Shown: positions 8,351-15,981, counted from the first letter of the stretch. The stretch: DNA of 64,000 bases from Trichomonas vaginalis G3 (GCF_026262505.1 NC_067206.1:25187896-25251895); one strand, 5' to 3'. Program-made: numbers and translations. The notes: a model not told the origin generated them from the sequence alone.

Positions 8351-8566
8351 TGAGGTGAAAAAACAGGTGAAAAAAGAGGTGAAATCTCACCTCTTCACCT
8401 AAACATTATTTTTGTCTGATTTACGCTCATTACGATGAAGTTTCGACAAAACATTTACGTTCATGTTTGACAAAACATTTACGAAGAAATTCATGAAAAT
8501 TCATGAGGTGAAAAAACAGGTGAAAAAAGAGGTGAAATCTCACCTCTTCACCTAAACATTATTTTT
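8351..8566. repeat. Covarying hairpin units 3 and 4 (reverse orientation)
   Basis: Units at about 8351-8413 and 8504-8566 are the reverse form of units 1 and 2: AGGTGAAAAAACAGGTGAAA, AAAGAGGTGAAATCTCACCT, CTTCACCTAAACATTATTTTT. Between them are ATTCATGAAAATTCATGA palindromes and GACAAAACATTTACG repeats like those at 17.5-18.2 kb. Confidence 0.85.
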
Positions 8567-8987
8567 GCTGAATTCAGCAACAAAATGAACGAGGTCAGGA
8601 TATATGTTGCTGAATTCATTCATAACACCCTTTGTAAGCTCATAAAATGTTTGTTTTGAGGTCGAGCCACTTTTGGCTCCACCGTATTCTTTCAACCAAA
8701 ACTCAGGAATTCCTGCATGAACTTTGTATAAAAAGCAACCGCCGGAATTCCGGCGGTTGGTATATTCTTCACAAAATGCCGTATAATACTCTTCCCAGGA
8801 CTTATTTTCCAACAACCTTCTAAAGTCCTTCCTAAACTGCTGACACATATTTGTTGCATTTATATAACCATCCTTGTCTCTACGTAAGACTTCAATACCG
8901 TTGTAAGTGCCTTTTGTGAATGTTTCGCCATTAGATTTGTTCGTGAACTGGCTTGGGAATGGACTCGGTTGGTGGGACGTCGGACAT
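8552..8987 (-). pseudogene. KilA-N domain protein, third copy, frameshift near start
   Basis: The KilA-N domain is plain: GIEVLRRDKDGYINATNMC followed by FRKDFRRLLENKSWEEYYTA. The natural start is probably ATG 8987 (MSDVPPTESIPKPVHEQ..), which stops at 8931. The KilA frame has no ATG before residue M of the NATNM motif, so a one-base shift between about 8935 and 8985 is inferred. The C-terminal half contains perfect hairpins in coding DNA (see findings). The stop lies within hairpin unit 4. A 22-bp minisatellite starts directly upstream of ATG 8987. Confidence 0.7.
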
Positions 8988-9110
8988 TGTTCTGAAGCAG
9001 TACAAATATTGTCTTGAAGCAGTACAAATATTGTCTTGAAACAGTACAAATATTGTCTTGAAGCAGTACAAGTATTGTTCTGAAGCAGTACAAATATTGT
9101 TCTGAAACAG
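8988..9110. repeat. 22-bp minisatellite, degenerate units
   Basis: About six units of CTGAAGCAGTACAAATATTG plus two variable bases run up to the ATG of the KilA-N gene at 8987. Units vary (GTCTTG or GTTCTG joints; AAGC or AAAC). The overlapping long ORFs of LYCFRAILVLFQ repeats arise only from this array. Confidence 0.9.
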
Positions 9111-9152
9111 AAAATTTTTCTCACAAATTGAGAGCTTTTTCAGAACTTTGTT

Positions 9153-9394
9153 CTGAAACAGTACAAGTATTGTTCTGAAACAGTACAAGTATTGCTCTGA
9201 AACAGTACAAGTATTGTTCTGAAACAGTACAAGTATTGCTCTGAAACAGTACAAGTATTGCTCTGAAACAGTACAAGTATTGCTCTGAAACAGTACAAGT
9301 ATTGCTCTGAAACAGTACAAGTATTGCTCTGAAACAGTACAAGTATTGCTCTGAAACAGTACAAGTATTGCTCTGAAACAGTACTTTTACTGAC
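9153..9394. repeat. 22-bp minisatellite, 11 near-identical units
   Basis: Eleven units of CTGAAACAGTACAAGTATTG plus CT or TT start every 22 bp from 9153 to 9373. They are more homogeneous than the gene-proximal array, from which they are separated by a 42-bp spacer containing AAATTGAGAGCTTTTTCAG. Homogeneity suggests recent expansion away from the gene. Confidence 0.92.
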
Positions 9395-9420
9395 AGTAGC
9401 AGAGATTTTTATCGTCCAAC

Positions 9421-9540
9421 TTTACAAATGTAAACTCCTATCGTTCTATTTTCTTCACTAGGGTCTAACACCAAAGTAACCTTACAAATGTAAACTTATA
9501 TCGTTCTATTTTCTTCACTAGGGTCTAACACCAAAGTAAC
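9421..9540. repeat. 60-bp tandem duplication
   Basis: Bases 9421-9480 and 9481-9540 are the same 60-bp sequence with about four differences, all in the first 20 bases. The unit includes TTCTTCACTAGGGTCTAACA. No gene is seen in it. Confidence 0.95.
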
Positions 9541-9579
9541 CTATGTACATGAAATTTCACTGCATAAAAGGAAAAACTT

Positions 9580-9652
9580 GCGCGAATCGGGATTTGAACC
9601 GAGGTCTTCGACGCCTGTAGCGATAGCCATACCACTGAGCTATGAGCCGCTT
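9580..9652 (-). tRNA. tRNA-like gene, probably a degenerate tRNA
   Basis: On the minus strand there is a perfect internal A box (TAGCTCAGTGG) and B box (GGTTCAAATCC) at tRNA spacing, and a TTTTT pol III terminator begins 3 nt after the 3' end. A D stem (AGCT/GGCT) can form. The anticodon loop could be CTACAGG (ACA, Cys-like), but the acceptor stem and anticodon stem pair poorly and the T stem lacks one base. It therefore looks like a tRNA relic or a pol III element that uses a tRNA promoter, located inside the Maverick. Confidence 0.5.
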
Positions 9653-9742
9653 GCATATTTTTAAGTAAAATATAGTATATTTGTCATACAGTGAAGGATG
9701 ACCAAACTTAAAAAAAATAAAGTTAGTTTTATTTTTTCTATC

Positions 9743-9976
9743 TTAAGGAAATTCATGAAAATTCACCTGTTGAATTTTGTATAAAAAGCAACCCGCTGTT
9801 TTCCGCGGGTTGGTATATTCTTCACAAAATGCTTGTTTTGAGGTCGAGCCACTTTTGGCTCCACCTCTTTTTTCAACCAAAAACTCATTTTTGTCGAATT
9901 CAGCACAAAATTCATGAAAATTCAACGGGTGAGAAAACAGGTGAGAAAACAGGTGAGAAAACGGGTGAAATCTCAC
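9743..9976 (-). pseudogene. Rearranged fragment of the KilA-N gene
   Basis: Translated pieces match the C-terminal half of the KilA-N protein at 8552-8987 but in permuted order: GGAKSGSTSKQ precedes FCEEYTN and GCFLYK here, and follows them in the gene. No domain start is present. It looks like a scrap from a tandemly duplicated segment of about 126 bp. Confidence 0.65.
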
Positions 9977-9999
9977 CTCTTCACCTAAACATTATTTTT
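9925..9999. repeat. Covarying hairpin unit 5
   Basis: Reverse-form unit with three GGTGAGAAAACAG-type arms instead of GGTGAAAAAACAG, followed by the usual GAAATCTCACCTCTTCACCT and AAACATTATTTTT end. Confidence 0.85.
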
Positions 10000-10009
10000 C
10001 AATACTTTT

Positions 10010-10150
10010 TCAGCACTTTTCCGTAGTTATATGAAAGACAATTCGGGATGAAATTTCTTCATCTGATATAGTCCTACCGGCGTTTGTAAAGATATAGTCT
10101 AACGGTTTTGTATCTGCTACTTTTGTTCTTTGTTTTTCAACCTGAAACAT
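10010..10150 (-). pseudogene. Truncated paralogue of the 14889 gene
   Basis: A 46-codon ORF (MFQVEKQRTKVADTKPLDYI..) matches the first 30 residues of the gene at 14889: EK, VA-TKPLD, and FTN-G are shared. After that the sequence diverges and stops. It lies just downstream of the second HNH gene. It appears to be the head of a duplicated gene cut short by rearrangement. Confidence 0.65.
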
Positions 10151-10175
10151 TTAATATATGTAAAAATATATTGTT

Positions 10176-10760
10176 TTAAAATTGTATGCCATATAGCTTC
10201 TTGAATTTGTTAAGATATAGTCTAATGTATTTTCCATCTGTATCTCTAGCGTTTACATAAGCACAGCCTTCCTTAGTAAAACATACTTGTAATTTCCTAT
10301 AGTTTACGCCGGTATAAAGGTAGAAAGAGTCCTGTTCTTCGCTATAGTAGTAAAACTCAAACGTATGCTTACCATAGTCTGTAATTTCAATTGCTTCATC
10401 TTCTAGTTCGTCGACAAATTCGAATACAATATCTCTTAATTTACCTTTGTTCTTATTGTTTTCAGAACAAGTGACCCAACGCAAGTTTTCAAGTCTATTG
10501 TCATTTCTTATACGGTTTATATGGTCTACAAAAGGTAGATTGTTAGGGTTCGGTATAAAATGAGTTGCAATGACAACATGTTTAAGATAGTGTTTTCCAC
10601 CAATCCTCATCCTAGCATATCCGTCATTTTGCTCCCATTCGCTTAAAACTCTTTTTGTCTTTTTGTTTCTGACTTCAAATGACTCACAACAGTGAATTTC
10701 ATATTTCTCATCTAACAAACAAGTTTCCCAACGGTCTTTTCCAACAAACTCGGCGTACAT
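10176..10760 (-). CDS. HNH homing endonuclease, second copy, 194 aa
   Basis: Near-identical to the HNH gene at 2641-3222, differing by scattered substitutions and one extra residue near the end (FTKEGCAY versus FTNGYAY). It keeps the VDHIN, N-x-LENLRWVT and SENNKN motifs and is intact. It lies on the opposite strand between the truncated 10010-10150 ORF and the gene at 10916. A deleted copy lies just upstream, as at the first locus. High similarity suggests recent copying within the element or gene conversion. Confidence 0.87.
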   Translation of the reverse strand: MYAEFVGKDRWETCLLDEKYEIHCCESFEVRNKKTKRVLSEWEQNDGYARMRIGGKHYLKHVVIATHFIPNPNNLPFVDHINRIRNDNRLENLRWVTCSENNKNKGKLRDIVFEFVDELEDEAIEITDYGKHTFEFYYYSEEQDSFYLYTGVNYRKLQVCFTKEGCAYVNARDTDGKYIRLYLNKFKKLYGIQF

Positions 10761-10799
10761 TTCAAATAAAATAAAAAAATGTTTTTTTTTGAAAAAATG

Positions 10800-10885
10800 T
10801 TTTGTTTTAAATGGTATGCCATTTCATACTCTTCATCTAACAAACAAGTTTCCCAACGGTCTTCTCCAACAAACTCAGCGTACAT
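10800..10885 (-). pseudogene. Internally deleted HNH copy, second locus
   Basis: Read on the minus strand, it begins MYAEFVGEDRWETCLLDEE, then joins directly to ATGGCATACCATTTAAAAC, which is the 3' end of the gene. The deletion joint is not the same as at 2501-2610. The full copy follows at once in the same orientation. Confidence 0.75.
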
Positions 10886-10915
10886 TTTATAAAAATAAAA
10901 AATATATTTTTTTCT

Positions 10916-11140
10916 TTACTTTACATAAGCACTTGCTGCCATAAGTCTTTGACGCCAACCCATACCAGCTAATGAAGGTTGACTTGGTTTAGTCTGGAGA
11001 CTAAACTTTGGTTTTGGTTTATCTTCAGTTTTTGGCTCACCTTCTTCTATTGGTTTTTCGTCACTTTTTGGTTCCTCTGACTTTACCTCACTTGCAGGTA
11101 TGGTTGTGTTGTCAACATCTTCGTAAATATCATATGCCAT
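10916..11140 (-). CDS. Small acidic/proline-rich Maverick protein, 74 aa
   Basis: MAYDIYEDVDNTT.. is followed by an acidic Pro/Lys/Glu stretch and a basic, hydrophobic end (..GMGWRQRLMAASAYVK). Its ATG lies within the last codons of the upstream gene (11-bp overlap at 11130-11140). Function unknown; small virion or scaffold proteins of this type are common in Mavericks. Confidence 0.55.
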   Translation of the reverse strand: MAYDIYEDVDNTTIPASEVKSEEPKSDEKPIEEGEPKTEDKPKPKFSLQTKPSQPSLAGMGWRQRLMAASAYVK

Positions 11141-11502
11141 CTGTTTTTTGTTTTCCTTTCAACTTTTTGTGTTTGTTGTAAAGTTTAGAATATTTCGACT
11201 CTAAGTCAATGAGATGTTCTATAATGAACTGTTTGTCAGTGAAGTAAACTTTTCCATCTGTTGTCTCGAAAGCTCCTTCAGACTTCAATATTTTATTTGT
11301 GAGGGTCTGTTTTCTTTTTTGAGATACTAGCCGTTCCATTTCTATGAAAAGTGACTTTTATAGTTAGGTTTGTATTTCCAGACCTGGCACTTTCTATTAT
11401 TGAATTTTTCTCTTCATCTGTAAGTTCTTTGACAGGTTTTGACAATGGTTCTGAACTTTTTGTTTGTGGTGTCAAATCTACCGTTTCAACTTCTTCGGTC
11501 AT
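11130..11502 (-). pseudogene. Maverick protein in two overlapping frames (likely one frameshifted gene)
   Basis: The frame from ATG 11502 (MTEEVETVDLTPQTKS..) reads ..VTFHRNGTASISKKKTDPHK and stops at 11293. The frame ending at 11130 (..RKQTLTNKILKSEGAFETTDGKVYFTD..) overlaps it by 47 bp. The sense changes at an A run around 11305-11325 (AAAAAAG), so a one-base slip, mutational or programmed, would join them into a protein of about 120 aa. The leader TTTTACTGAGATGAA lies directly before ATG 11502. Family unknown. Confidence 0.5.
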
Positions 11503-11521
11503 TTCATCTCAGTAAAAAATT

Positions 11522-11674
11522 TTAGTTTGGTTTGTTTTCAACTGGTTGTTGTTGTTTTTTAAGTCGGTCTAAAACTTCCTGAGGTATAGGAAGAACTTGA
11601 CAAACACGTTGTGTAACTGCTGGAAGTCGACAAATCCATCTTGAACCCATTTGTCTCAATGCTGTATTGTTCAT
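11522..11674 (-). CDS. Small Maverick protein, 50 aa
   Basis: MNNTALRQMGSRWICRLPAV.. ends ..QQQPVENKPN. It is preceded by the same TTTTACTGAGATGAA leader as ATG 11502, which is the main reason for accepting so short a gene. Basic with one hydrophobic patch. Function unknown. Confidence 0.45.
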   Translation of the reverse strand: MNNTALRQMGSRWICRLPAVTQRVCQVLPIPQEVLDRLKKQQQPVENKPN

Positions 11675-11693
11675 TTCATCTCAGTAAAAAACT

Positions 11694-12095
11694 TTACATT
11701 CCCCAAGTTTGAGGTGGTTGCGGTTGGTTATTGTTTACCCACTGTTGTGCATGGTTATATCCTCTGTTAAAGAATCTTTCACCTTGGTCCATATAGTGTC
11801 CTGCTTGGTTATAGTAGTCATTTGCTTTGTTATAATAGTTTCCTGCTTCTCTTCCTACATTGTCCATCCAGCCTTGAACTTTTCCTCTTGTTTCAGGATT
11901 TGGAATAAGATTTGTTGCATCTCGTGCTACCTCCCAACCTTTCTGTACAGTTTGTATAATAGGTTGTGCTTTCTCTTTAAGTATACCTAATGTACTCAAA
12001 ATCTTCCTTCCAACTCCAAATACACCTCTGGCTATTGTTCCCACTGCGGGCAAAAATCTGGATGCAACTCCTGCTAATGCGCCAAATAAACCCAT
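11694..12095 (-). CDS. Minor virion protein candidate with hydrophobic Gly-rich N-terminus, 133 aa
   Basis: The first 40 residues are Gly/Ala/Leu-rich with basic residues (MGLFGALAGVASRFLPAVG..), suited to an amphipathic membrane-active helix. The remainder is Asn/Gln/Tyr-rich, with YYNKANDYYNQAG-like repeats. The arrangement recalls adenovirus pVI-type minor capsid proteins, for which Maverick analogues have been proposed; this is analogy, not shown homology. It is divergent from the integrase gene with a 17-bp spacer. Confidence 0.55.
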   Translation of the reverse strand: MGLFGALAGVASRFLPAVGTIARGVFGVGRKILSTLGILKEKAQPIIQTVQKGWEVARDATNLIPNPETRGKVQGWMDNVGREAGNYYNKANDYYNQAGHYMDQGERFFNRGYNHAQQWVNNNQPQPPQTWGM

Positions 12096-12112
12096 TTCTT
12101 ATAGGGTAAAAA
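12096..12112. promoter_or_regulatory. 17-bp divergent leader, minor virion gene and integrase
   Basis: TTCTTATAGGGTAAAAA separates the start codons at 12095(-) and 12113(+). It fits the same T-rich / TA core / A-rich plan as the spacers at 1063-1080 and 14871-14888. Confidence 0.4.
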
Positions 12113-13072
12113 ATGACGAATCCAAACAAGGACCCCTATGTTTCTAAAGCAACAAAGAAAGCACTCATGGTAAAAATCTTTAGTTCAACACCAAATGCTT
12201 GGTTTATGGATATCTTGGAAAACATTCCGAGGTATAGAGAAGATGGACCTCCATACTGGCTAATATTTGTCGGTCAAAACACAAGATACTGTGAAGCCAT
12301 ACCATTACAGTCCAAAGCTATTTTAGATATCTTAGCAACTTTGACAATATTCGTTGACAAATACCATCCAACAAAACTGACATCTGACTGTGAAAGTTCT
12401 TTCAAATCAGACGATATTAAAAACTATCTGCGTTCAAAAAATGTAAACCAATATTTCATTGTCGACCAAAACCATTCTGCTCTTGGTGTCATTGACAGTT
12501 GTATAAAAATCTTAAGAGACTTAAACCAACCACAAGGTGGTGAAGCAAATGAAATGTCATATGACGACAAGTATAGACACTTCTCCATGGCAAAGATGAG
12601 ACAAGTTTTAAATATTTACAATAGCCGTAAACAAAAAGGTTTGGGAAACCACTCCCCCGAAGAAATGAAAAACAACCCTGACTTAGAGAAAGACTATATA
12701 TTTAATAGTTTAGTCAAAAGAGACAAACAAGAAAGAATGCCAGGCTTCAAACTTAAGAAAGGTGACAAAGTAAAAATAGAAATACCTAAACGCGACCCAT
12801 ATGAAAATACTATTGACTATGACAACAATGGGAACCCGACAGGTACTCACCTTCGTGTTCGTAAAAATAGAAGAAAGTATACAAGAGAATATTATGAAGT
12901 TTTAGGCAAACATGGCAAAATGTACAGACTGCAAGCAGAAGATAAAACTACTATTGTCAGACCTCGTTTCAAACTTGTCAAAGTTCAAGGTGGTATACTT
13001 TCAAAGACAGTTCCTAACAAATATAAGACAACTCCTGACGAATATGCTAAAGAAGTTGAAAATGACGACTAA
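12113..13072 (+). CDS. Retroviral-type (Maverick) integrase, 319 aa
   Basis: The integrase joins element ends to host DNA. Catalytic acidic residues are visible at D33 (WFMDIL), D92 (KLTSDCESS) and D128 (HSALGVIDSCIKILRD). D92 and D128 are 35 residues apart, the canonical spacing, but the third residue is Asp rather than Glu. A C-terminal part (..GFKLKKGDKVKI.., ..YYEVLGKHGKMYRL..) looks like an SH3/chromo-like DNA-binding tail. No N-terminal HHCC zinc finger is seen, so the protein is shorter at that end than some relatives. The frame is intact. Its TAA (13070-13072) overlaps the TAG of the convergent fibre gene. Confidence 0.9.
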   Translation: MTNPNKDPYVSKATKKALMVKIFSSTPNAWFMDILENIPRYREDGPPYWLIFVGQNTRYCEAIPLQSKAILDILATLTIFVDKYHPTKLTSDCESSFKSDDIKNYLRSKNVNQYFIVDQNHSALGVIDSCIKILRDLNQPQGGEANEMSYDDKYRHFSMAKMRQVLNIYNSRKQKGLGNHSPEEMKNNPDLEKDYIFNSLVKRDKQERMPGFKLKKGDKVKIEIPKRDPYENTIDYDNNGNPTGTHLRVRKNRRKYTREYYEVLGKHGKMYRLQAEDKTTIVRPRFKLVKVQGGILSKTVPNKYKTTPDEYAKEVENDD

Positions 13073-14870
13073 GCAATTCTATACCATGCGTAAACTGTCA
13101 TGTAAGGTGGCATGTAGTCTTTACTTTGTCCCGTTGTTTGTGTATACCTGAAACGAAATGTGTATGGTTTCCTTCTCCCTGAGTGTCATCCCAGTAACAA
13201 TTTATAGCAAACTTAACGTCGTCTTTAACATCATATCCTTTACCTTTTGTCATTCCTGACCAATCCCAATATCTATGCCTATGCCAACCTGCTTGAGATG
13301 TACTTAAATCTATGTAGTGACTGTGCGCAGGTAAGTTTTCACCTGAAATCGTTTTACTTCCACCTGTTTCCTTTGAAGAGTTTGCACAATACAAAAACCT
13401 GTCGACTATTTGTTCCCATGCACCAACACCAAACATTACTTGAGGACCTCTTGCTTCCATAGATGTATAAATAGAACCTACTGGGTTCATTAAATCAAAC
13501 ATATGAGATATTATAGGATTGTCTCTTTTGAACTTAAAATATAGTGCAACTATTTCAGGTTTCTTCTGGTTTGTGTCAGAATATTTTTTATAATATAATC
13601 TTATGTTTTCAGGGTAGGTAAAGTCTTGACTATAATATTTATTTCTGTCATCTTCATAATAGTATACTATTCTCGTTTTTTCTATTGCATTATATCTTTT
13701 ATATCTATAAAAATCTAAATATAATGTTAGCTTTTGTTCATCTACATGTGGTGTTCTAACGTCATCTCCATAGTCATAATAGTATGGTGCTGGAGCTGGG
13801 TCAGGTAATGTCATATCTGCCATTTCATAAACTCTTAAATATTTCTTTTGTTCGTCTCCATATATGTTTAAGTAGCAGTTGTTGTCTAATGGAACTTTAA
13901 CTTGTGTACCATCATTCTTTATATAGCTTACATACATTTCATTGTTATTTTTCGGAATGAGTTTATACCGTGTACCATTTTCTAAGGAATGTACAAACTG
14001 CCATCTAAAATATTTGTTTTCTTCATTGACAGAAAAGTCACCAACCATAGTCTCAATATTTTTTGTTCCAACTAAACTTTGGTATATTTCATTGACATAT
14101 GTTTTATCTGCTTTCTTTTCAAGGCTAACGTTTAAGTCTGTTATTTCAGAAGATGTATGTGTATGTCCAACGGCACTTTTCCTGTTTAAGGTTTCTTGTA
14201 AGTTTGTAATATTTGCAATGGTATGTGTATGTCCAACGTCACTTTTCCTGTTTAAGGTTTCTTGTAAGTTTGTAATATTTGCAATGGTATGTGTATGTCC
14301 AACGGCACTTTTCCTGTTTAAGGTTTCTTGTAAGTTTGTAATATTTGCAATGGTATGTGTATGTCCAACGTCACTTTTCCTGTTTAAGGTTTCTTGTAAG
14401 TTTGTAATATTTGCAATGGTATGTGTATGAGTCTTTTTAGAATATTCTTTGTCAGCTCTTGTCACTTCACTTGACATTTTATTGTCAACATATGTTTTGT
14501 CCGCTAGTTCAGGATGAGTATGTTCTTTTGTTGCATATGTTGCATCTGCTCTGTCATGTTCTTCTTGAACTTTTTCAATGACATACTCTTTGTCAGCTTT
14601 GTTGTCAACATCTGCTTTCAAAAGAAGTTCTTTTATAGGTTTCTCGTTTAAAGTTCCTTTTGTTGGATTTACACAGACAGTATGGTTCTTATTGTCTTGA
14701 AACAGAAACTCGTCTGTCATTGGGTTTATCGTCAGTTTTAAGTTTCCTTCTTTCAATGACTCAGATATCTTAGAATAGTTTGAAAAGTTTGTTGTGTTCT
14801 TATTTAGAGCTTGCAAAATGAGTTGTCGGTTGTGTTTTATTTCTCTCATAGACGCTGTTTCATTTGACAT
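13069..14870 (-). pseudogene. Phage tail-fibre-like protein, one frameshift near the C-terminus
   Basis: A long fibre: residues 85-260 contain coiled-coil-like ADKTYV/ADKEYV units and four near-identical 21-residue repeats with the GHTHT and ANITNLQETLNRKS motifs, followed by a beta-rich shaft. The C-terminus resembles phage tail collar or receptor-binding tips (MNPVGSIYTS.., GAWEQIVDRFLYC, NLPAHSH). The listed frame ends at 13098, but another frame gives ..MPPYMTVYAWYRIA with TAG at 13069-13071, the usual end of such tips, so a one-base shift near 13170-13185 is inferred. ATG 14870 (MSNETASM) abuts the 18-bp divergent spacer. Confidence 0.8.
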
Positions 14871-14888
14871 TTTTATTCTAGATAAAAT
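14871..14888. promoter_or_regulatory. 18-bp bidirectional leader, fibre and 14889 genes
   Basis: TTTTATTCTAGATAAAAT separates the divergent start codons at 14870 and 14889. It is nearly palindromic and almost the same as the 18-bp spacer at 1063-1080, with the same length and position. Confidence 0.5.
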
Positions 14889-15736
14889 ATGCTTTCAATA
14901 GAAAAAGAAAATTCTAGAGTTGCTACAACTAAACCATTAGATGAACTTTTTACGAATGTCGGTCAAAAGTTTGAGACAGAGACCGTAAAGCATGAAGGCT
15001 ATCGTTTTGACTACCCGTTAAGATGGCTAAGAGACCCATCCGTCACAAAAGCTATTGGCTTTCGTAGAATGAAATTCATTTCAGAAGCCATACATGGTTT
15101 CCCATTTACGGTCGCTTTTGAAATTCGATACTATAACAAAGAGAAACGTACGTATGAGAAATTTGAACAGGGAAAACTTTTACAAGTTAGTTTGCTTGTA
15201 AACTTAGAAACAACTCTTCAAGCTTTTCAAGAAAAAATAAACGATATCTATCTCGAATATGCAAAACAGTACAACATTGACGAAGGAGAGTACCATCTCG
15301 ATATTTTATATGACAGGAAAAATGCAACTGTTAAAATCGATAGAATAGAAGACCTTGGAGAAGACGTTTATATTTCTACAAAATATAACAACTTGGCATG
15401 GTATAGGTTTCTGAGGATGTTAAATCAGCCTGCAGAATATCCAGTACACCCGAACTTTATGAAGTCGAAAACCCTAATGGAACATATGAAAATGTTTTCG
15501 ACTCAGATGCTATTATCGTTCATGCTTCATTTTCTGGTGCACAAAACTCTTTTTTATGCTTGGCAAATGACTTTTACGAAAAACCTACAAAGCTATATGA
15601 ACCACCAAGTGGAAGTATTTCAGACTTTCAAGTATGGTTTACAACAGATGGAAGAAAGAGAATAGTTCCATTATACCACGCGTTTTACTTAGAACTTAGT
15701 TTCATATACAACTACTATCGAACGGTAAAAATATAA
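14889..15736 (+). pseudogene. Maverick protein of unknown function, one frameshift
   Basis: MLSIEKENSRVATTKPLDEL.. runs in frame to about residue 175 (..YNNLAWYR). The sense then moves to another frame (..SEDVKSACRISSTPELYEVE.., ..IIVHASFSGAQNS..) ending at TAA 15734-15736. The long tail in the first frame, to 15665, is a shadow. The full protein would be about 280 aa with beta-rich halves, so a structural role is possible. A truncated paralogue is at 10010-10150. I do not recognise the family. Confidence 0.65.
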
Positions 15737-15738
15737 TT

Positions 15739-15981
15739 TTAATACGGTTGAGGTGTTGGATTTGGTTGCCAACTTGACTGTGGTGCAGGTTCAGGCTGTT
15801 GTATAACAGGAGCTTGTTCTTCTGGTTCAGGGTCTTTAGGTATAATACCAACAAACTGACCTACTCTTTTACCAATATTTTTGACTCCGTTCCAAATTCC
15901 TCTTCCTACGGTTTTTATTCCATTCCATATACCTCTTCCAACATTTCGAAAGAAGTTTCCTATTCTTCCAAAGAAACCCAT
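15739..15981 (-). CDS. Small basic amphipathic virion-like protein, 80 aa
   Basis: MGFFGRIGNFFRNVGRGIWN.. contains two copies of a GRGIWNGIK/VK motif and a Pro/Gln tail. The Gly, aromatic and Arg/Lys pattern suggests an amphipathic membrane-active or DNA-condensing peptide, similar in style to the N-terminus of the protein at 12095. The leader reads TTTTTACATATAGTAAA. Role inferred from composition only. Confidence 0.55.
   Translation of the reverse strand: MGFFGRIGNFFRNVGRGIWNGIKTVGRGIWNGVKNIGKRVGQFVGIIPKDPEPEEQAPVIQQPEPAPQSSWQPNPTPQPY

Noticed and set aside
8860-9364. Four overlapping minus-strand ORFs of LYCFRAILVLFQ repeats
   Set aside because: Same 22-bp period effect; the protein is only the repeat translated.
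13942-14430. 162-codon plus-strand ORF with repeats
   Set aside because: Antisense of the GHTHT repeats of the fibre gene.
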